64,000 nt of DNA from Bacteroides ilei. Its GTDB lineage: Bacteria > Bacteroidota > Bacteroidia > Bacteroidales > Bacteroidaceae. The stretch covers positions 3,740,200 to 3,804,199 of the forward strand of contig NZ_LT635801.1 in the NCBI RefSeq assembly GCF_900128495.1, read 5' to 3'. Position numbers and translations under genes: made by a program. The notes under the pieces were generated by a model. That model saw nothing but the letters and a program-made list of their open reading frames with translations. It was not told the DNA's origin and made no database searches. Position 1 is the stretch's first letter. Each line of letters opens with the position of its first letter. Of the stretch, positions 32,806 through 41,040 are shown piece after piece.

Positions 32806-34905
32806 ATGTTCGATTTATCTACACGTGATATAAAGTATTTGCAGGGGGTGGGCCCTCAGCGTGCTTCTATTCTGAATAAGGAATTGAATATCCGGTCTTT
32901 CCGGGATCTGTTGTATTATTTCCCTTATAAATATGTTGACCGGAGCCGGTTGTATTATATTCATGAGATAGACGGTAACATGCCTTATATCCAGCTTAAG
33001 GGAAGAATTCTACATTTCGAGACAATGGGGGAAGGCCGTCAGCGGAGGCTTGTCGGGCATTTTTCGGATGGGACAGGAGTTGTTGATCTGGTCTGGTTCC
33101 AAGGACTGAAATATATTATGGGTAGGTATAAGGCAAATGAGGAGTACATTGTATTCGGTAAGCCTACGGTGTTTAACGGCCGGATCAACATAGCTCATCC
33201 GGATATTGATCCTGCCGATGACCTGAATCTTTCTTCGATGGGTCTCCAGCCTTATTACAATACTACCGAAAAGATGAAACGGAGCAGCCTGAATTCACAC
33301 GCATTGGAGAAATTGATGAAGAATCTGTTTGTTTCCCTGCAGAATGAACTCTTTGATGAGACGTTAAGTCCCCGGATCATCTTGGAGAATCATCTGATGT
33401 CTTTGACGGATGCCTTATATAATATTCATTTTCCGCAGAATCCAGATTTGTTGCGTAAGGCACAATACCGTCTGAAATTTGAAGAGCTTTTTTATGTACA
33501 ACTGAATATACTCCGTTATGCCAAAGAGCGTCGGAATAAATTTAAAGGGTTGGTATTCAGTAAAGTCGGTGAAATATTCAATACTTTTTATGAGAAGAAT
33601 CTTCCGTTCCAGCTGACCGGGGCGCAAAAGCGCGTGATAAAGGAGATGCGTCGTGATATGGGTAGCGGGAGGCAGATGAACCGTCTTTTGCAGGGCGACG
33701 TGGGAAGTGGCAAGACACTGGTGGCGCTGATGACTATGTTGATAGCTCTTGATAACGGTTTTCAGACTTGTATGATGGCGCCGACCGAAATTCTGGCAAC
33801 CCAGCATTATGAGACGATCCGGCGCTTCCTGCAGGGAATGGATGTGCGTGTGGAATTGCTCACCGGTACAATAAAGGGAAAACGTCGTGAAAAGATTCTG
33901 CAGGATCTGCTGACCGGAGATGTGCAGATTCTGTTGGGAACACATGCCGTGATAGAGGACTCGGTAAATTTTTCTTCGTTGGGGCTGGTCGTTATAGATG
34001 AACAACATCGTTTCGGTGTGGCCCAGCGTGCCAAATTGTGGGCTAAGAATACCCGTCCTCCGCATGTGTTGGTGATGACGGCTACACCTATTCCCCGTAC
34101 CCTGGCTATGACCTTGTACGGTGATCTGGACGTTTCGGTCATTGATGAACTTCCACCGGGACGTAAGCCGGTCCGGACGGTCCATCAGTTTGACAACCGT
34201 CGTGCTTCCATGTATGCCTTTATCCGTAAGCAGATACAGGAAGGCCGTCAGGTCTATATTGTATATCCGCTTATTCAGGAAAGCGAGAAAATGGATATCA
34301 AAAACTTGGAAGAGGGATATCTGCATGTATGTGAAGCCTTTCCGGAATATAAGGTCAGCAAGGTTCACGGCAAGATGAAGGCTGCGGAGAAAGATGCTGA
34401 AATGCAACGTTTTCTGGCAAATGAAACTCAGATAATGGTAGCTACTACGGTTATAGAAGTGGGTGTGAATGTTCCGAACGCTTCGGTTATGGTGATTGAA
34501 AATGCCGAACGTTTCGGCTTGTCGCAACTGCATCAGTTGCGGGGTAGAGTAGGACGAGGGGCAGACCAGTCGTATTGTATTCTGGTAACGGGATATAAAC
34601 TGACGGAAGATACCCGTAAACGCATCGAAATTATGGTACAGACGAATGACGGGTTCGAGATAGCGGAAGCCGATTTGAAGTTGCGTGGTCCGGGTGATCT
34701 GGAAGGAACACAGCAGAGTGGGGTAGCCTTTGACCTGAAAATCGCAGACATTGCACGTGACGGACAGTTATTGCAATATGTCCGTGAGATAGCCGAACAT
34801 CTACTGGATGAGGACCCGGATGCCATGAATCCGGAGAACGTAATAGTATGGAAGGAATTGAAGGAGCTTTGTCGGAAGAATGTCAACTGGGCTGTAATCT
34901 CTTGA
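32806..34905 (+). CDS. recG: ATP-dependent DNA helicase RecG
   Basis: RecG remodels stalled replication forks and branch-migrates Holliday junctions. The 699-residue protein has the N-terminal wedge/OB domain (about 1-180), then the superfamily 2 helicase core: motif I GDVGSGKT (near 299-306), motif II DEQH (near 398-401), motif III TATPIPRT, motif V/VI with ENAERFGLSQLHQLRGRVGRG (the RecG signature), and the TRG-like C-terminus. All motifs are intact. Preceded by ispD (29 nt) and followed by a strong bidirectional terminator. Confidence 0.97.
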   Translation: MFDLSTRDIKYLQGVGPQRASILNKELNIRSFRDLLYYFPYKYVDRSRLYYIHEIDGNMPYIQLKGRILHFETMGEGRQRRLVGHFSDGTGVVDLVWFQGLKYIMGRYKANEEYIVFGKPTVFNGRINIAHPDIDPADDLNLSSMGLQPYYNTTEKMKRSSLNSHALEKLMKNLFVSLQNELFDETLSPRIILENHLMSLTDALYNIHFPQNPDLLRKAQYRLKFEELFYVQLNILRYAKERRNKFKGLVFSKVGEIFNTFYEKNLPFQLTGAQKRVIKEMRRDMGSGRQMNRLLQGDVGSGKTLVALMTMLIALDNGFQTCMMAPTEILATQHYETIRRFLQGMDVRVELLTGTIKGKRREKILQDLLTGDVQILLGTHAVIEDSVNFSSLGLVVIDEQHRFGVAQRAKLWAKNTRPPHVLVMTATPIPRTLAMTLYGDLDVSVIDELPPGRKPVRTVHQFDNRRASMYAFIRKQIQEGRQVYIVYPLIQESEKMDIKNLEEGYLHVCEAFPEYKVSKVHGKMKAAEKDAEMQRFLANETQIMVATTVIEVGVNVPNASVMVIENAERFGLSQLHQLRGRVGRGADQSYCILVTGYKLTEDTRKRIEIMVQTNDGFEIAEADLKLRGPGDLEGTQQSGVAFDLKIADIARDGQLLQYVREIAEHLLDEDPDAMNPENVIVWKELKELCRKNVNWAVIS

Positions 34906-34920
34906 GTTTATACTTATTAT

Positions 34921-34967
34921 AAAAACCGGAGCCTTACTATATTACTAATAGTAAGGCTCCGGTTTTT
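34921..34967. terminator. Bidirectional terminator between recG and rpmE
   Basis: A 20-nt perfect inverted repeat (34921-34940 with 34948-34967: AAAAACCGGAGCCTTACTAT) with A/T runs on both outer sides, serving both converging genes. Confidence 0.9.
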
Positions 34968-34986
34968 ATAATTCTGAATATTCAGA

Positions 34987-35238
34987 TTATTTCTTGATAC
35001 GGTTATAACGGCTCATGAACTTATCAACACGACCTGCTGTATCTACCAATTTAGATTTACCAGTGTAGAATGGGTGAGAGCTGCTGGAGATTTCCAACTT
35101 AACACATGGATAAGTTTCGCCTTCGAATTCTACAGTGTCTTTTGTAGCACAAGTTGAACGAGACAAGAACATATCACCGTTTGACATGTCTTTAAATACT
35201 ACCGGACGGTAGTTTTCTGGATGAATACCTTTTTTCAT
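34987..35238 (-). CDS. rpmE: 50S ribosomal protein L31 (type B)
   Basis: L31 type B, 83 residues: [20 protein letters not shown], with [19 protein letters not shown] and ending [15 protein letters not shown]. It lacks the CxxC zinc-knuckle pair of type A L31, so it should not need zinc. Proteins of this kind sit at the subunit bridge. Monocistronic: a TATCTTTG box lies 80-90 nt upstream and the gene ends at the bidirectional terminator. Often called rpmE2 when both types exist. Confidence 0.96.
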   Translation of the reverse strand: MKKGIHPENYRPVVFKDMSNGDMFLSRSTCATKDTVEFEGETYPCVKLEISSSSHPFYTGKSKLVDTAGRVDKFMSRYNRIKK

Positions 35239-35693
35239 TTTTCAGTATATACTTTATTGTTATTATTTGCTATAGTGGTAACACCAAAAAGAGTGTGTAA
35301 TGGTTTGTATTTCGGGTTGCAAAGATACAGATAATCTTTTAAATAGAAAAAAGAATTCGGCCTTTTTTTGTTTCGGATACCTTTTATTATATAGGTAATG
35401 GGATGTAATAATGTCTTTTTTATTGAAAACAGCTTCGGTTTGTCTTCTGTGGCGGTATATTACGGTATCGTCGGATAGTTTGGGATGTGGTCATTTTGTA
35501 TGATGATTCCGGACGGACTGTTTGATTGTAACATGTACTTTGCATCTTTGTTGTTCTTTTGCGGAGACGTATTAATTTTCTTTGAAATCTTTTTATAAAA
35601 GGGTAAAATTTTAAAATGGAAGAAGAGCATTGATTCTTTTATTCTTATTTTTGCAGTGGAATTTAATCACTAACAATTATAAAACTTATAACA
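35239..35693. promoter_or_regulatory. 455-nt non-coding gap with divergent promoters
   Basis: It holds a TATCTTTG -7 box for rpmE on the minus strand (35327-35320) and a TATTTTTG -7 box for fba on the plus strand (35646-35653, 41 nt before the ATG). The 290 nt between them show no open frame or hairpin I can support; the long leader of fba-side sequence is A/T-rich. Confidence 0.55.
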
Positions 35694-36701
35694 ATGGTTA
35701 ATTACAAAGATTTAGGCTTGGTAAACACTAGAGATATGTTTGCCAGAGCAATCAAAGGTGGATACGCTATCCCTGCATTTAACTTCAATAATATGGAACA
35801 GTTGCAGGCTATCATTAAAGCAGCTGTTGAAACGAAATCTCCGGTTATTCTTCAGGTATCTAAAGGTGCCCGTAACTATGCAAACCAGACTTTGTTGCGT
35901 TACATGGCAGAGGGTGCTGTAGCATATGCAAAGGAATTGGGTTGTGCGCATCCTGAAATCGTATTGCACCTTGACCATGGAGATTCTTTCGAATTGTGCA
36001 AATCTTGCATCGACATGGGATTCTCTTCTGTTATGATCGATGGTTCTCATCTGCCTTACGAAGAAAACGTAGCCTTGACCAAGAAGGTTGTTGATTACGC
36101 TCATCAGTTTGATGTAACTGTAGAAGGTGAACTGGGTGTATTGGCTGGTGTTGAAGATGAAGTTTGCGCAGAACATCACACTTATACTAACCCGGAAGAA
36201 GTTATTGACTTTGCAACTCGTACAGGCTGTGATTCATTGGCTATCTCAATCGGTACTTCTCACGGTGCTTACAAGTTCAAACCGGAACAGTGCCATGTTG
36301 ATCCGGCTACAGGTCGTCTGGTTCCTCCTCCTTTGGCATTCGACGTATTGGATGCTGTTATGGAAAAACTGCCGGGATTCCCTATTGTTCTTCACGGATC
36401 TTCATCAGTTCCTCAGGAAGAAGTTGATACAATCAATAAATATGGTGGCAAGTTGGACGCTGCTATCGGTATTCCTGAAGACCAGTTGCGTAAGGCTGCT
36501 AAATCTGCAGTTTGTAAGATCAATATTGACTCAGACTCTCGTCTGGCTATGACTGCTGCAATCCGTAAGGTATTGGCTGAAAAACCGGCTGAATTCGATC
36601 CTCGTAAGTACTTGGGTCCGGCTCGTGACAATATGGAAAAGATGTACAAGCATAAAATTATCAATGTATTGGGTTCTGACGGTAAGTTGGCTCAGTGCTG
36701 A
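35694..36701 (+). CDS. fba: Class II fructose-bisphosphate aldolase
   Basis: Zinc-dependent aldolase of glycolysis. The 335-residue protein has the class II motifs AIPAFNFNNMEQLQAI, LHLDHGDSFELCKSCIDMGFSSVMIDGSHLPYEENV (zinc His and active-site Asp), VEGELGVLAGVEDEV, IGTSHGAYKF (zinc His) and FPIVLHGSSSVPQEEV (zinc His, phosphate loop). Length and motifs match the Bacteroidetes type. It has its own promoter and a strong terminator, consistent with high, constitutive expression; codon choice also looks strongly biased (GGT, GAA, AAG, few rare codons) compared with its neighbours. Confidence 0.98.
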   Translation: MVNYKDLGLVNTRDMFARAIKGGYAIPAFNFNNMEQLQAIIKAAVETKSPVILQVSKGARNYANQTLLRYMAEGAVAYAKELGCAHPEIVLHLDHGDSFELCKSCIDMGFSSVMIDGSHLPYEENVALTKKVVDYAHQFDVTVEGELGVLAGVEDEVCAEHHTYTNPEEVIDFATRTGCDSLAISIGTSHGAYKFKPEQCHVDPATGRLVPPPLAFDVLDAVMEKLPGFPIVLHGSSSVPQEEVDTINKYGGKLDAAIGIPEDQLRKAAKSAVCKINIDSDSRLAMTAAIRKVLAEKPAEFDPRKYLGPARDNMEKMYKHKIINVLGSDGKLAQC

Positions 36702-36734
36702 TATCCAGGCTTTATACACCCTTTAAACAATATG

Positions 36735-36766
36735 AAGGCATCCTGATTTCAGGATGCCTTTTTTAT
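36735..36766 (+). terminator. Terminator after fba
   Basis: A 12-bp stem (AAGGCATCCTGA at 36735-36746 with 36749-36760) with a TT loop, followed by TTTTT. Confidence 0.88.
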
Positions 36767-36871
36767 GTGTTCCATTGTCATTCAGGGTCATCGTTTTGCC
36801 ATTTTTCATAGAGTATGATTTATGTTTTTCCTATGTCCATGCCTTTGGTGGTATAATGTGCTGTAGATGGC

Positions 36872-38473
36872 TTATGCCACCCTTATATTTTGATAATTTT
36901 TGTCTGTCATTTTCTGATTTTTGATTTTAGCACACATTTTCTTTATATTAAAAGCAATGGCAAAGAAGGCAAAGTCCATTGTGACCTTGTCTTTTCCAAA
37001 ATGCCTGAACCTTTTGTATCCCATGTCGTATTTGATTTGTCCAAAGACGGCTTCAGGCTCTATGCATCTTTGCCCTCTATGTTTGATACCTTTCTCTGAG
37101 GTAAGCCTTTCACGCGCTTTTTGTTTGTATTCTTTCAGCCTTTGATTGACTTCTATGGTACGTCTTGGTGACTTTGAGCTGAAACACATACATCTGAGAG
37201 GACATCCCTCACATCTGGCAGCCCTATAGGCAATGCTTTCTGTAATATATCCACTTTCAGTTTTAGAATGCCTTACACCTGTCCGCTTCATATGTTGCCC
37301 CATGGGACAAACATAATAATCTTTCTCCTTGTTATAATATAGGTTTTCCTGTTTGAAAGGATTTGTCACATATTTGTCTGCTCTTTGCTCCTTATGAAAG
37401 AAATTGTACTTGACATATGCTTCTATTCCGTTTTCTTCCATAAAGCTATAGTTCTCCTCCGAGCCATAACCGGAATCGGCAACCTCTTCTAATGGGAAAC
37501 GGTTATAACGTTCATGAAACGAATTTTCAAAAGGAATCAATGTAAGAGTGTCTGTAGGATTAGGGTAGAGTCCAAAATCGACCATAAACTGGTTTTCGGT
37601 TCCGATTTGTAGATTATATCCCGGTTTTAATTGCCCGTTTCCCATAGGGTCTTCCTTCATATGCATAAATGTAGCATCAGAATCTGTTTTGGAGTAGGAA
37701 TTTCGTTGGCCGAGTATTCTCATGTGCCTGTCATATTCGGCAAGTTTCTCACAGTGCGATTCCAATTGCTTGATTTGCTTTACCTTTTGTTTCTTAGCTT
37801 TCTTTTCTTCCTTGTCCGATGCGGCTGGTGCATTTTCAAGGGAGGCTTTTAACTCTGATATCATATCCGCCAGCATGGAAGGGGTAAACTCGGTAGCGGT
37901 ATTTTCAATACCGGCATTCTCCTGTGCTACGACCTCATCAATCTGCTGTAGAAGAATACGTATCTTCTCAAGAAGCCTGGCACGGTTACGTTCTACGTTC
38001 TTACGCCATACGAATGTGTATCTGTTGGCTTTTGATTCAATTTTTGTACCGTCAACATATTCAACGTCAAGGCTTATGAATCCTTTGGATGCCAGAATGA
38101 GGACTATTTGTGTGAATATTCCGTTTATCTCATCCTTAACACGGTTACGGAAACGGTTTATAGTCCGGTAATCCGGCTTCTCATAACCGGCAAGCCAGAT
38201 GAAATGAATATCCCGCAGCAAGGACTTTTCTATCTTACGACAGGAATAGATATTGTTCATATAGGCATACAAAACAGCTTTGAGCATCATTCGTGGGTGA
38301 TAGGGAGAACGGCCGAACTCCTTATACAATTTATGGAACGAACTAAGGTCAAGATTGTCAACCATAGCATTCAGAATACGTACAGGATCGTCCGATGGAA
38401 TATTTTCATCTATTCTTTGTGGGAAAAGGACGATTTGATTGGGATTGTAAGAACGAAAATGTATCTTTGCCAT
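36872..38473 (-). CDS. IS1182-family transposase
   Basis: The 533-residue protein is an intact DDE-type IS1182-family transposase. N-terminal DUF772-like region: RSPYHPRMMLKAVLYAYMNN and SLLRDIHFIWLAGYEKPDYRTINRFR (about 55-110). Catalytic residues: Asp141 in VEYVDGTKIES, the second Asp in EVADSGYGSEENY (about 317-321) and the Glu in EPEAVFGQIKYDMGYKRFRHFG near the C-terminus. A central insertion with coiled-coil character and Lys-rich region lies at about 160-240. A Cys-rich stretch (ARCEGCPLRCMC) is typical. It lies between the fba terminator and an unrelated lipoprotein gene. No frameshift; the element may still be active. Confidence 0.95.
   Translation of the reverse strand: MAKIHFRSYNPNQIVLFPQRIDENIPSDDPVRILNAMVDNLDLSSFHKLYKEFGRSPYHPRMMLKAVLYAYMNNIYSCRKIEKSLLRDIHFIWLAGYEKPDYRTINRFRNRVKDEINGIFTQIVLILASKGFISLDVEYVDGTKIESKANRYTFVWRKNVERNRARLLEKIRILLQQIDEVVAQENAGIENTATEFTPSMLADMISELKASLENAPAASDKEEKKAKKQKVKQIKQLESHCEKLAEYDRHMRILGQRNSYSKTDSDATFMHMKEDPMGNGQLKPGYNLQIGTENQFMVDFGLYPNPTDTLTLIPFENSFHERYNRFPLEEVADSGYGSEENYSFMEENGIEAYVKYNFFHKEQRADKYVTNPFKQENLYYNKEKDYYVCPMGQHMKRTGVRHSKTESGYITESIAYRAARCEGCPLRCMCFSSKSPRRTIEVNQRLKEYKQKARERLTSEKGIKHRGQRCIEPEAVFGQIKYDMGYKRFRHFGKDKVTMDFAFFAIAFNIKKMCAKIKNQKMTDKNYQNIRVA
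36872..38473 (-). mobile_element. IS1182-type insertion sequence (minimum extent)
   Basis: The element must lie between the fba terminator (ends about 36766) and the DUF3332 terminator (starts about 38553). I compared the flanks for terminal inverted repeats and a target duplication and could not fix either, so only the transposase span is given. The right side holds a promoter and a dyad (see 38491-38550). Confidence 0.7.
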
Positions 38474-38490
38474 ATTACTTTGCTTATGCT

Positions 38491-38521
38491 TAAAGATACA
38501 AAATCTTTAGGTAATAACAAC
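38491..38521 (-). promoter_or_regulatory. Likely transposase promoter
   Basis: On the minus strand GTTG (38521-38518) is followed 19 nt later by TATCTTTA (38498-38491), one mismatch from TAnnTTTG, 18 nt before the transposase start. The GTTG lies in one arm of the adjoining dyad. Confidence 0.4.
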
Positions 38522-38550
38522 GCCTCGGCTTGGGAAAGTCGGGGCGTTGT
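38517..38550. repeat. 15-bp dyad with four-base loop at the transposase promoter
   Basis: ACAACGCCTCGGCTT (38517-38531), loop GGGA, then AAGTCGGGGCGTTGT (38536-38550), pairing along all 15 positions with two G-T pairs. There is no T-run on the minus strand side after it, so it is not a plain terminator for the DUF3332 gene. It overlaps the -33 element of the transposase. Confidence 0.6.
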
Positions 38551-38552
38551 CA

Positions 38553-38589
38553 TAAAAAAAGAGGGTATGCATTTTGACACACCCTCTTT
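38553..38589 (-). terminator. Terminator of the DUF3332 gene
   Basis: A 9-bp stem (38558-38566 with 38581-38589, AAAGAGGGT) and, on the minus strand, a run of seven T. It separates the lipoprotein gene from the insertion sequence. Confidence 0.8.
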
Positions 38590-38608
38590 ATGATAACAAA
38601 TTAATTGG

Positions 38609-39163
38609 TTATTTTGAAGCAAGGAACAAGGATCCGTTTTGAGCTGCACGGGCTGTTGATAATCCGAACATATCTGGTGTTACAGTCATTGGAGTACCAT
38701 CCTTTTGCTTGAAAGTGATTGTTCCGTCTTCGTTCATGGTTATCAGTTCATAGGATTGCCCTTCTGCTATAGCGTTCCAAGTCCGGTTTTCCGGGTTGTA
38801 AACTAAATCAAGTGGCCTGTTTTCCTCTCCTTCCTTTATAATGGTATAGCCGTTTTCGTTGGTTTGTACAATGTAGTCTCCACTTTCACCATGAATAGTT
38901 TTGACTGTACCTACTTCTGCTACAGGGTTTGAACCACTCCAGAATTCAATGGAATTCAGTACCAGTATATCGGCCAGATAAGCGACTTCATATACCGGAA
39001 CGATGTGAAAGGCAAGAAATACGATTTCGTTGACAAACTTATTCCCGATACTGAGGTTCCAATCTTTCAGTGTATTCCATAAGCCGAAAGAACCGATGCA
39101 GGATGAAAATAGCAAACTGCCACTTAGTATGGCGCATAATGCTGTAACTTTTGTTTTTTTCAT
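38609..39163 (-). CDS. DUF3332 lipoprotein
   Basis: A 184-residue lipoprotein (signal sequence MKKTKVTALCAILSGSLLFS with lipobox LFSSC, Cys22). The start of the mature part (GSFGLWNTLKDWNLSIGNKFVNEIVFLAFHIVPVYEVAYLADILVLNSIEFWSG) and the following small beta domain match DUF3332, a Bacteroidetes/Proteobacteria family of unknown function with a conserved hydrophobic segment near 35-75 that may insert in a membrane. Its own promoter (TAACTTTG at 39293-39286, minus strand) and terminator show it to be monocistronic. Confidence 0.88.
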   Translation of the reverse strand: MKKTKVTALCAILSGSLLFSSCIGSFGLWNTLKDWNLSIGNKFVNEIVFLAFHIVPVYEVAYLADILVLNSIEFWSGSNPVAEVGTVKTIHGESGDYIVQTNENGYTIIKEGEENRPLDLVYNPENRTWNAIAEGQSYELITMNEDGTITFKQKDGTPMTVTPDMFGLSTARAAQNGSLFLASK

Positions 39164-39195
39164 GGCTTTTATTGCTTTAAAAGTTATAATAGTTA

Positions 39196-39224
39196 TTCTA
39201 TAGTTATGTCATAGTTCTATAGTT
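39196..39224. repeat. Direct repeat TTCTATAGTT x2 in divergent promoter region
   Basis: TTCTATAGTT at 39196-39205 and 39215-39224, 19 nt apart, between the DUF3332 and transporter genes and inside the leader of the DUF3332 transcript. Could be a regulator site or simple duplication. Confidence 0.45.
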
Positions 39225-39285
39225 GACGTCTTTGAAGTCAGCTATTAAGTGTAATAAGTACTCTTCTAAGCATTACATTTTGATA

Positions 39286-39293
39286 CAAAGTTA
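39286..39293 (-). promoter_or_regulatory. -7 box for the DUF3332 gene
   Basis: TAACTTTG on the minus strand, 123 nt upstream of the start; implies a long leader that includes the TTCTATAGTT repeats. Confidence 0.45.
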
Positions 39294-39336
39294 GAATAAA
39301 TTTGGAATTGTGAAATAAAAAGACGTAAAAAAAGAG

Positions 39337-39344
39337 TATCTTTG
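39337..39344 (+). promoter_or_regulatory. -7 box for the major facilitator gene
   Basis: TATCTTTG, 45 nt before the start at 39389; no good -33. Confidence 0.5.
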
Positions 39345-39388
39345 TCGGAATTTTTGGCAAATGTATTTAAACTGTAATAATATCACAA

Positions 39389-40966
39389 ATGAAAGAGCAA
39401 ATTCAGAAAAAGCTGAGTGATTCAAAAGCGGCCCGTTGGACGGCCCTGCTGATTGTATCATTTACTATGATGTGCGGTTATTTTTTGACCGATGTAATGT
39501 CGCCACTGGAGAATCTGTTGACAACGAAAGGTAAGATAGTCTATTTTGCAGACGATACTTCTATGCCCGCCGACAGTCTGATTGCTAAAGTGAAGATGTT
39601 TGCTGTGGCCAACTCATTGTCTACGCCTTCTCTGACTGAAGAAAAACTTCAGGTTGGAGCTGAATATCAGTATATGGAATCTGTTGACGGGCAAACAGTG
39701 GTTGTTAACAAGAAGGTTAATTCAATTGCATCGGGCGAAGGTTGGAACAGTACGGAATATGGTTTCTTTTCAGGAGCTTATGGGTTTATCAATGTCTTTT
39801 TATTGATGTTGTTTTTCGGTGGCCTGATCCTTGATAAGATGGGAATTCGATTTACGGGTCTGATGTCGTCTAGCCTGATGGTATTGGGGGCTTTGATCAA
39901 GTGGTATGCGTTGTCTCATGACTTTGGGGAAGCTGTTCTTTGGGGGATGGATATGCAGGTACTTGTCGCTTCTCTGGGTTTTGCTATTTTTGGTGTAGGA
40001 GCAGAAATTACAGGTATTACGGTTTCTAAGATTATCGTGAAATGGTTTGCCGGTAAAGAATTGGCTTTGGCTATGGGCTTGCAAGTGGCAATGGCACGTA
40101 TTGGTACGGCTTTGGCTCTGGCTGTCAGTCTGCCTGTTGCGCGTATGATCGGCAATGTTGCTGCACCGGTGCTGATAGGTGCTATCGCATTGTGTATCGG
40201 GCTTGTATCTTATCTGGTATATTGTGTATTAGACCGTAAGGAAGATGCGGCTGTGGCTGCCGAGCATAAAGAAATCGGAGTATCGGAAGAGGAAGGTTTC
40301 AAGCTCAGTGACCTGAAACTGATATTCTGTAGTAGAGGATTCTGGCTGATTACTTTACTCTGTCTGATGTTTTATGCGGGAGTATTCCCTTTCCTGAAGT
40401 TTGCTACAAAGCTGATGATCTTTAAATATGATGTCCCGGAATCTTTTGCGGGATTGATTCCCGCTTTATTGCCTTTCGGTACTATTTTGCTGACTCCTGT
40501 TTTCGGCTCGTTGTATGACCGTATCGGGAAAGGTGCTACATTGATGCTGATAGGTTCTGTTATGCTGACTGTAGTACACGTTTTGTTTGCATTGCCTATA
40601 ATGAATTATTGGTGGTTTGCCGTATTGATAATGATTGTATTGGGGATTGCATTTTCTTTGGTACCGAGTGCTATGTGGCCATCAGTGCCTAAGATTATTC
40701 CCATGAAGCAGTTGGGATCTGCGTATGCCATTATTTTTTATATTCAGAATATCGGATTGTCAATGGTTCCGTTATTGATAGGGTGGGTTATCAATGATTT
40801 TGCGACCCAGTATGATAAGGCCGGAAGCGTTATTGGTTATAATTACAGTGTTCCAATGGCTGTTTTTGCTGTATTTGGTTTATGTGCAATCTTTGTAGCA
40901 CTTTTGTTACGTGTGGAAGATCACAAGAAGTATTATGGACTTGAAGATGCCAATATCAAGAAATAA
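39389..40966 (+). CDS. Major facilitator superfamily transporter with large loop after the first membrane segment
   Basis: A 525-residue, 12-segment transporter. Segment 1 is at about 18-38 (WTALLIVSFTMMCGYFLTDV). A polar, extracytoplasmic loop of about 85 residues (40-127) follows before segment 2, which is much longer than usual for this superfamily. The A-like motif between segments 2 and 3 is GGLILDKMGIRFTG. The second half has FGSLYDRIGKGATLM between segments 8 and 9. Nothing fixes the substrate; organic anion, nitrate/nitrite-type or nucleoside transport are all possible. Ends at a bidirectional terminator. Confidence 0.88.
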   Translation: MKEQIQKKLSDSKAARWTALLIVSFTMMCGYFLTDVMSPLENLLTTKGKIVYFADDTSMPADSLIAKVKMFAVANSLSTPSLTEEKLQVGAEYQYMESVDGQTVVVNKKVNSIASGEGWNSTEYGFFSGAYGFINVFLLMLFFGGLILDKMGIRFTGLMSSSLMVLGALIKWYALSHDFGEAVLWGMDMQVLVASLGFAIFGVGAEITGITVSKIIVKWFAGKELALAMGLQVAMARIGTALALAVSLPVARMIGNVAAPVLIGAIALCIGLVSYLVYCVLDRKEDAAVAAEHKEIGVSEEEGFKLSDLKLIFCSRGFWLITLLCLMFYAGVFPFLKFATKLMIFKYDVPESFAGLIPALLPFGTILLTPVFGSLYDRIGKGATLMLIGSVMLTVVHVLFALPIMNYWWFAVLIMIVLGIAFSLVPSAMWPSVPKIIPMKQLGSAYAIIFYIQNIGLSMVPLLIGWVINDFATQYDKAGSVIGYNYSVPMAVFAVFGLCAIFVALLLRVEDHKKYYGLEDANIKK

Positions 40967-40985
40967 AGTATACAAGTGATAAAAT

Positions 40986-41022
40986 AGAAATGGTGGAGAT
41001 AAAATTTGTCTCCACCATTTCT
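40986..41022. terminator. Bidirectional terminator
   Basis: A 14-bp stem (AGAAATGGTGGAGA at 40986-40999 with 41009-41022) between the transporter and the convergent DUF4831 gene; T-rich tail on the plus side. Confidence 0.75.
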
Positions 41023-41040
41023 GTCTTTACTGTTTGAGGA

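Noticed and set aside
33415..34533. 372-codon minus-strand frame inside recG
   Set aside because: Antisense of a conserved helicase region; low-complexity His/Gln/Arg composition.
36767..36871. Search for the terminal inverted repeat and target duplication of the IS1182 element
   Set aside because: By eye no segment in 36767-36871 matches the candidate right end at 38474-38552 well enough; only short matches such as AGGGT were seen.
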